From contig NZ_BMKW01000004.1 of assembly GCF_014644535.1 (NCBI RefSeq), positions 62,001 through 126,000 of the forward strand: a DNA stretch of 64,000 bases, given 5' to 3'. The stretch's first letter is position 1. Every line of letters begins with the position of its first letter. This DNA is from Neoroseomonas lacus. GTDB taxonomy: Bacteria > Pseudomonadota > Alphaproteobacteria > Acetobacterales > Acetobacteraceae. A program made the translations under genes and the position numbers. The notes under the pieces were generated by a model, which was not told the DNA's origin, searched no databases, and saw only the letters and a program-made list of their open reading frames with translations. Positions 59,101 to 64,000 of this stretch are shown here, piece by piece.

Positions 59101-59918
59101 AGGCGCTGGGTAAGACTACCGGCCTGCATCACGCGCATCTGGCTCTGGCCAAGGAGGATGAGAAGATCCGCTTCCGCGACGTCGTCGCGCAGCCGCGCAA
59201 GATCATCTCGGCGCCCACCTGGTCGGGGCTGGAGAGCGAGAAGGTGTGCTACAATGCCGGCTACACCAACGTGCACGAGCTGATCCCCTGGCGCACCCTG
59301 ACCGGACGCCAGCAGCTCTATCAGGATCACCTGTGGATGCGCGCCTTCGGAGCGGGCTTGTGTGTCTACCGCCCGCCGCTCGACCTGCGCGCCATCAAGC
59401 CGGTGCTGGACCTGAAGCCGAATGGCGAGAAGCAGGTGGTGCTGAACTTCATCACCCCGCACCAGAAGTGGGGCATCCACTCCACCTATACCGACAACCT
59501 GCTGATGCTGACGCTCTCACGCGGCGGCCCCTGCATCTGGATCAGCGAAGCCGATGCGAAGCGTGCGGGCCTGGTCGACAATGACTGGGTCGAGGCCTTC
59601 AACAGCAACGGCGCACTCGTCGCCCGCGCCGTCGTCTCCCAGCGCGTCAAGGAAGGCATGGTCATGATGTACCACGCGCAGGAGAAGATCGTGAACATGC
59701 CCGGCTCGCAGATGACCGGCAATCGCGGTGGTATCCACAACTCGGTCACGCGCATCGTGTTGAACCCGACGCACATGATCGGCGGCTACGCGCAGCTCGC
59801 CTATGACTTCAACTACTACGGCACCATCGGAACCAATCGCGACGAGTTCGTCGTGGTGCGCAAGATGACAACCGTCGATTGGCTGGAACGGCCTCTGGTG
59901 ACAGGAGACGTGACATGA
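56190..59918 (+). CDS. narG: Respiratory nitrate reductase, alpha subunit
   Basis: A 1242-residue catalytic subunit that reduces nitrate to nitrite at a Mo-bisMGD centre on the cytoplasmic face. The FS0 cluster ligands are His50, Cys54, Cys58 and Cys93 ([19 protein letters not shown]). The Mo aspartate lies in [20 protein letters not shown]. Normal length and complete. GAGG lies nine bases before the ATG. The stop overlaps the narH start (ATGA). It depends on molybdopterin-guanine dinucleotide; no moa or mob genes are in the window. Confidence 0.98.
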   Translation: [1242 protein letters not shown]

Positions 59919-61435
59919 AGATCCGCGCACAGGTTGCCATGGTGCTGAACCTGGACAAGTGCATTGGTTGCCACACCTGTTCCGTGACCTGCAAGAACGT
60001 GTGGACCAACCGCGAGGGCATGGAATACGCCTGGTTCAACAACGTCGAGACCAAGCCCGGCATCGGCTACCCGAAGAACTGGGAAGACCAGGACAAGTGG
60101 CGCGGCGGCTGGAAGCGCCGTCGCAACGGCAGGATCGAACCGCGCATCGGTGGCAAGTGGCGCGTGCTGGCGAACATCTTCGCCAACCCCGACATGCCGG
60201 AGATCGACGACTACTACGAGCCCTTCACCTTCGACTACGAGCATCTGCAGAAGGCACCGGAGCTCGAAGCCTTCCCTACCGCGCGCCCGCGCTCGCTGAT
60301 CACCGGCGAGCGGATGGAGAAGATCGAGTGGGGGCCAAACTGGGAGGAGATCCTCGGCGGCGAATTCGCCAAGCGGGCGAAGGACGTCAACTTCGAAGGC
60401 GTCCAGAAGGAGATGTACGGCCAGTTCGAAAACACCTTCATGATGTACCTGCCCAGGCTGTGCGAGCATTGCCTGAATCCGGCCTGCGCCGCGGCCTGCC
60501 CCTCGGGCGCGATCTACAAGCGCGAGGAGGACGGCATCGTCCTGATCGACCAGGACAAGTGCCGCGGCTGGCGCATGTGCGTCTCGGCCTGCCCCTACAA
60601 GAAGATCTACTTCAACTGGTCATCGGGCAAATCGGAGAAGTGCATTTTCTGCTACCCGCGCATCGAGGCCGGGCAGCCGACCGTGTGTTCGGAAACCTGC
60701 GTCGGTCGCATCCGCTATCTCGGCGTCATGCTCTACGACGCGGACCGCATCGAGGAAGCCGCCAGCGTCGCGGATGAGAAGTCCCTGTATCATTCCCAGA
60801 TGAGCATCTTCTGCGACCCGAACGACCCGGCGGTGATCGCGCAGGCTCGGGCCGATGGCGTGCCGGAGAACTGGCTGGATGCCGCGCGCCATTCGCCGGT
60901 ATGGAAGATGGCGATGGAATGGAAGGTCGCCTTCCCGCTGCATCCCGAATACCGCACCTTGCCCATGGTCTGGTACGTGCCGCCGCTCTCACCGATCACC
61001 GCCGCCGCGCAGGCCGGGCAGATGGGCACCGATGGCGGCATGCCGGACGTGCGCTCCCTGCGCATTCCGCTGCGCTACCTCGCCAACCTGCTGACCGCCG
61101 GGGATGAGGCGCCGATCGCCACCGGCCTCGAACGCATGCTGGCGATGCGCGCTTATATGCGCGCGAAGACCGTCGACGGCGTCATCGACGAAGCAATCGC
61201 CAAGCGCGTCAGCCTCACCGGCGCACAGATCGAGCAGATGTACCACATCATGGCGATCGCCAACTACGAGGACCGCTTCGTCATCCCCACGGCGCATCGC
61301 GAGATCACCGAGGACGCCTATGAAATGCGCGGCCAGTGCGGCTTCTCCTTCGGTGATGGCTGCGCGCCCTCCGACCAGTCGGTGAACCTGTTCGGCGGCA
61401 CGAAGCTCAAGAACGTCAAGGCGGGGGTTCTCTAA
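59915..61435 (+). CDS. narH: Respiratory nitrate reductase, beta subunit
   Basis: A 506-residue iron-sulfur subunit passing electrons from NarI to NarG. Four cysteine clusters can be read: CIGCHTCSVTC at the N-terminus, CEHCLNPACAAACPSG, DKCRGWRMCVSACP (where Trp replaces a Cys, giving the [3Fe-4S] cluster) and CIFCYPRIEAG...CSETC. The start is the ATG with AGGAG seven bases upstream; a longer frame into narG is a shadow. The stop overlaps the narJ ATG (TAATG). Confidence 0.98.
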   Translation: MKIRAQVAMVLNLDKCIGCHTCSVTCKNVWTNREGMEYAWFNNVETKPGIGYPKNWEDQDKWRGGWKRRRNGRIEPRIGGKWRVLANIFANPDMPEIDDYYEPFTFDYEHLQKAPELEAFPTARPRSLITGERMEKIEWGPNWEEILGGEFAKRAKDVNFEGVQKEMYGQFENTFMMYLPRLCEHCLNPACAAACPSGAIYKREEDGIVLIDQDKCRGWRMCVSACPYKKIYFNWSSGKSEKCIFCYPRIEAGQPTVCSETCVGRIRYLGVMLYDADRIEEAASVADEKSLYHSQMSIFCDPNDPAVIAQARADGVPENWLDAARHSPVWKMAMEWKVAFPLHPEYRTLPMVWYVPPLSPITAAAQAGQMGTDGGMPDVRSLRIPLRYLANLLTAGDEAPIATGLERMLAMRAYMRAKTVDGVIDEAIAKRVSLTGAQIEQMYHIMAIANYEDRFVIPTAHREITEDAYEMRGQCGFSFGDGCAPSDQSVNLFGGTKLKNVKAGVL

Positions 61436-62157
61436 TGCGCACGCTCAAGGTTCTCTCGGCGCTGCTGACCTATCCGACGCCGGCGCTGATCGCCGCCGGG
61501 CCGGAGATGATCCTCGCACTCGACCGCGAGGCGATCCTGCCCGCTCGTGAACGCGCCGCCGTGGCCCGCCTGATCGACGACCTCGCCGCGCACGACCTGT
61601 ACGACGCACAGGAACGCTACATCCTGCTGTTCGACCGCACCCGCTCGCTCTCGCTGCACCTGTTCGAACACGTCCATGGCGAGAGCCGCGACCGGGGCCA
61701 GGCGATGGTCGATCTGATCCGGCTTTACGAGGAAGGCGGCTACACGCCCACCGCCAGCGAGCTGCCGGATTTCCTGCCGCTGTTCCTGGAATACGCCTCG
61801 ACCCTCGCACCGCCCGCGGCCATCGAACTTCTGGGGCAGCCGGGTCACGTCTTCGCCGCGCTTCGCGAACGGCTCGCCAAGCGTGACTCGGCCTATGCGG
61901 GCATCTTCGCCGCCCTTGCCGCGCTGTCTCGCGCCAGGTTGGACGAGGCGGCGCTTGCGGCTCTGCGCGCGGAACCCGACCCCGAGCCAGAGGATCTCGA
62001 AGCGCTCGATGCCGCCTGGGAGGAGGAGGAAGTGACCTTCGGCCCCGGCCCCGGCGGCCTCGGTGCGAAGATGCGCCAGGCCACGCGCCCCGCGCCGGGG
62101 ATGCAGCCGCCTCCGAGCGCCGGCCCCCGCACCATCATCACCAATCGCCAGGCCTGA
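61435..62157 (+). CDS. narJ: Nitrate reductase molybdenum cofactor assembly chaperone
   Basis: A 240-residue TorD/DmsD-like helical chaperone that holds apo-NarG until the Mo cofactor is inserted. Marks are LLTYPTPALIAAGPEMILAL, RYILLFDRTRSLSLHLFEHV, HGESRDRGQAMVDLIRLYEE and ASELPDFLPLFLEYASTL. The C-terminal ~50 residues are acidic then Pro-rich. It overlaps narH by one base and precedes narI by 12 bases. Confidence 0.96.
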   Translation: MRTLKVLSALLTYPTPALIAAGPEMILALDREAILPARERAAVARLIDDLAAHDLYDAQERYILLFDRTRSLSLHLFEHVHGESRDRGQAMVDLIRLYEEGGYTPTASELPDFLPLFLEYASTLAPPAAIELLGQPGHVFAALRERLAKRDSAYAGIFAALAALSRARLDEAALAALRAEPDPEPEDLEALDAAWEEEEVTFGPGPGGLGAKMRQATRPAPGMQPPPSAGPRTIITNRQA

Positions 62158-62169
62158 GGAGCAGCGACC

Positions 62170-62895
62170 ATGCGCGACGCCGTCTTCCACATCCTGTTCG
62201 TCTGGTACCCCTATGTGTGCCTCACCGTGTTCCTGCTTGGCAGCCTGATCCGGTACGATCGCGAGCCCTACACATGGCGCGCCGGTTCCAGCCAGATCCT
62301 GCGCAAGCGGCAGTTCCGATGGGGCTCGAACCTGTTTCACATCGGTGTGCTCTTCCTGTTCTTCGGCCACGCGGTGGGGCTGCTGACGCCGACCTCCCTC
62401 TACACGCTGTTCATCACGGTCGAGCAGAAGCAGTTGATCGCGGTCAGCGCCGGTGGCGTGGCGGGGCTCATCTGCTTCATCGGCCTGTCGCTGCTGCTGC
62501 ATCGCCGGCTGTTCGACCCGCGCATCCGCGCCACCTCGACGGTGATGGACATCGCCATTCTCGGCATTCTGTGGGTGCAGTTGTCGCTCGGCCTGCTCAC
62601 GCTGCCCTTCTCGCTCGCGCATTCGGATGGCTCGGTGATGCTGATCCTGTCGCATTGGGCGCAGGGGATCGTGACGCTGCAGCCGATCCATGCCGAGACG
62701 CTGCAAAGCCTCAGCCTGCCCTACCTCGCGCATCTCGTGCTGGGCATGACGATCTTCCTGCTCTTCCCCTTCTCCCGCCTGGTGCACATCTGGTCAGCTC
62801 CGGTCTGGTATCTCGGCCGCCGAGGCTACCAGGTCGTGCGCTCGCGGCGGCCCCTGGGCGCGCCCGGCCCGAAAACGCCGGCTGCGGCGGAGTGA
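62170..62895 (+). CDS. narI: Respiratory nitrate reductase, gamma subunit (cytochrome b)
   Basis: A 241-residue, five-helix quinol-oxidising diheme cytochrome b. Heme ligands are His57 and His67 (NLFHIGVLFLFFGHAVG), with the second pair in LAHLVLG and RLVHIWS, 18 residues apart as in E. coli NarI. Its heme-bearing helices deliver quinol electrons to NarH. The C-terminal tail is short and basic. GAGGAG lies before the ATG. It completes the narGHJI set. Confidence 0.97.
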   Translation: MRDAVFHILFVWYPYVCLTVFLLGSLIRYDREPYTWRAGSSQILRKRQFRWGSNLFHIGVLFLFFGHAVGLLTPTSLYTLFITVEQKQLIAVSAGGVAGLICFIGLSLLLHRRLFDPRIRATSTVMDIAILGILWVQLSLGLLTLPFSLAHSDGSVMLILSHWAQGIVTLQPIHAETLQSLSLPYLAHLVLGMTIFLLFPFSRLVHIWSAPVWYLGRRGYQVVRSRRPLGAPGPKTPAAAE

Positions 62896-62900
62896 GTGCG

Positions 62901-63743
62901 ATGAGCAGCACAACCGCATGCGCCGCCAAGCCTGCCCCGATGGGTCCGCGACGGACGATCAGCGTGAATGGCGTGCCGATCACCCGCGCCGCCATCGCGC
63001 AGGAGACGCAGAATCACCCGGCATCGAAGCCGCTCGATGCGATGAAGGCCGCTAGCACCGCGCTGGTGGTGCGCGAGTTGCTGTTGCAGGAGGCGCGCCG
63101 GCAGGGCGTGGCGGCCACGCCGATCAGCGATGGCGAAGGACGCCGCGAGACTGAGGAGGAGGCCATGATCAGGGAACTCGTCGAACGCGAGGTGGTGACG
63201 CCACGCGCCGATGAGGCGGCCTGTCGCCGGTACTTCACGCAAAACCCTCGTCGCTTTCGGACGGCGGCACTGTGCGAGCTTCGCCATATCCTGCTGCCGG
63301 CCGCCCCCGGGGACGCCATGGCGCGCCATGAGGCCGCCACAGTGGCGCGAGCATTGATCGCGCAGCTGGCGGAAAGCCCCGCCACCTTCGGTGCCCTGGC
63401 CGAAGTGCATTCGGCCTGCCCTTCTGGCAGGACCGGCGGCAATCTCGGCCAGATCGGGCCAGGCCAGACCGTCCCGGAATTCGAATCCGCGCTCGCGGCG
63501 ATGACGGTCGGCGTGGTGCATCCCGAACCCGTCGAAACCCGCTACGGCCTCCACGTCGTGGCTCTCGACCGTCGCATCGAAGGGCGTGACCTGCCGTTTG
63601 ACATGGTGCGCGATCGCATCGCCGAATGGCTTGACGAGAAGGTGCGCCGCACCGCCATCCAACAATATGTCGCGATCCTCGCCGGACGCGCGGAGATCGT
63701 CGGCTTCGACATCGCCGCCAGCCCGTCGCCCCTCGTGCAGTGA
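62901..63743 (+). CDS. Parvulin-type peptidyl-prolyl isomerase, nar-operon associated
   Basis: A 280-residue protein. The PpiC domain covers about 125-240: CELRHILLPAAPGDAMARHE, AEVHSACPSGRTGGNLGQIG and VETRYGLHVVALDRRIEGRD. An N-terminal helical region (about 20-120, SVNGVPITRAAIAQETQNHP) resembles the SurA/NifM-type chaperone arm. No signal peptide is seen, so it should be cytoplasmic, unlike SurA. It starts five bases after narI. Such isomerases recur in nar clusters and may assist NarG/NarH folding; that role is inferred. Confidence 0.87.
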   Translation: MSSTTACAAKPAPMGPRRTISVNGVPITRAAIAQETQNHPASKPLDAMKAASTALVVRELLLQEARRQGVAATPISDGEGRRETEEEAMIRELVEREVVTPRADEAACRRYFTQNPRRFRTAALCELRHILLPAAPGDAMARHEAATVARALIAQLAESPATFGALAEVHSACPSGRTGGNLGQIGPGQTVPEFESALAAMTVGVVHPEPVETRYGLHVVALDRRIEGRDLPFDMVRDRIAEWLDEKVRRTAIQQYVAILAGRAEIVGFDIAASPSPLVQ

Positions 63744-63753
63744 AGGCGCCGCC

Positions 63754-64000
63754 ATGCTGCTCGGAACCATCCTGAAGCGCCTCGACGACGATGGCGATGC
63801 GGCCGTCGCCCTCGAAGCCATCGGCGACATCGTGCTGCTGACCGAGGTCGCCGCCATGGCCGCGGCGTATGACGAGACCGTGGGGGAATATGTGTCCGGC
63901 GCCGCCCGTCGCTTCGCCGCCGATGCCGCCAGCGAAGATTGGCTGGCCCTGATGACCGCCATCGAGCGAAACGACGATCCGGCCCGCGCGGTGCTCGAGC
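63754..64000 (+). CDS. Hypothetical protein, nar-operon tail (partial)
   Basis: The first 82 codons are in the window; the rest lies beyond. The sequence LLGTILKRLDDDGDAAVALE and LTEVAAMAAAYDETVGEYVS is helical and Asp/Ala-rich, soluble, with no motif I recognise. It begins 10 bases after the parvulin stop on the same strand, so it is probably part of the nar transcript. Confidence 0.65.
   Translation, partial: MLLGTILKRLDDDGDAAVALEAIGDIVLLTEVAAMAAAYDETVGEYVSGAARRFAADAASEDWLALMTAIERNDDPARAVLE

Overview
The window is a GC-rich bacterial chromosome segment. The organism is probably an alphaproteobacterium of the Rhodospirillales, most likely Acetobacteraceae (Roseomonas-like). The reasons are the rne < > amiC - mrcA - prfB order, the RNase E architecture with an acidic insertion in its S1 domain, the paired sodium:solute symporters with small partner subunits, and the overall codon and GC style. 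This placement is inference from gene content; no rRNA gene is present and I see no tRNA gene. The ends cut through a threonine-dehydratase-like gene (left) and a small unknown gene of the nar operon (right).

Layout. 0-6.3 kb: catabolic and housekeeping genes (dehydratase tail, cytosine-deaminase-like amidohydrolase, LLM flavin oxidoreductase, cupin protein, DinG-type helicase). 6.7-15.4 kb: core RNA, cell-wall and translation genes (rne, divergent amiC, mrcA, prfB with an intact programmed +1 frameshift). 15.4-26 kb: a surface-glycan island (GT61 enzyme, two sulfotransferase-like proteins, a GT-A-like protein, a tandem GT4 protein, a GT-B protein fused to beta-rich modules, and several unknown proteins). 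26-39 kb: short-chain carboxylate uptake and activation (prpE-like ligase, DUF485 + ActP-like symporter, DUF4212 + large symporter). Mixed in are two DUF294 nucleotidyltransferase/CBS proteins and two DEDDh exonucleases, a conspicuous and poorly explained combination. 39-44.7 kb: fpr, acetyltransferases, an amidase and small unknown proteins. 44.7-52.4 kb: a methionine/cobalamin-flavoured stretch (degenerate COG0523/CobW-like protein, ArsR-methyltransferase fusion with a nested palindromic operator, metH, a CDF transporter, TonB, a PduO-type adenosyltransferase). 52.4-64 kb: nitrate respiration (Crp/Fnr-type regulator, two FNR-type boxes, NarK1-NarK2 fusion, narGHJI, a parvulin, and the start of a further gene).

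The most unusual non-coding feature is a family of three intergenic elements of 260-264 bp (2647-2910, 6425-6684, 22575-22838). Each has inverted ends built from hairpins, a shared 11-base motif, and a hairpin at a fixed offset whose stem sequence differs in every copy while pairing is kept. That is compensatory change within the window, and suggests a structured RNA, terminator-like or mobile palindromic element. Two copies lie immediately after stop codons, including that of rne.

Many long open frames on the opposite strand of real genes exist because the sequence is GC-rich; they were treated as shadows.
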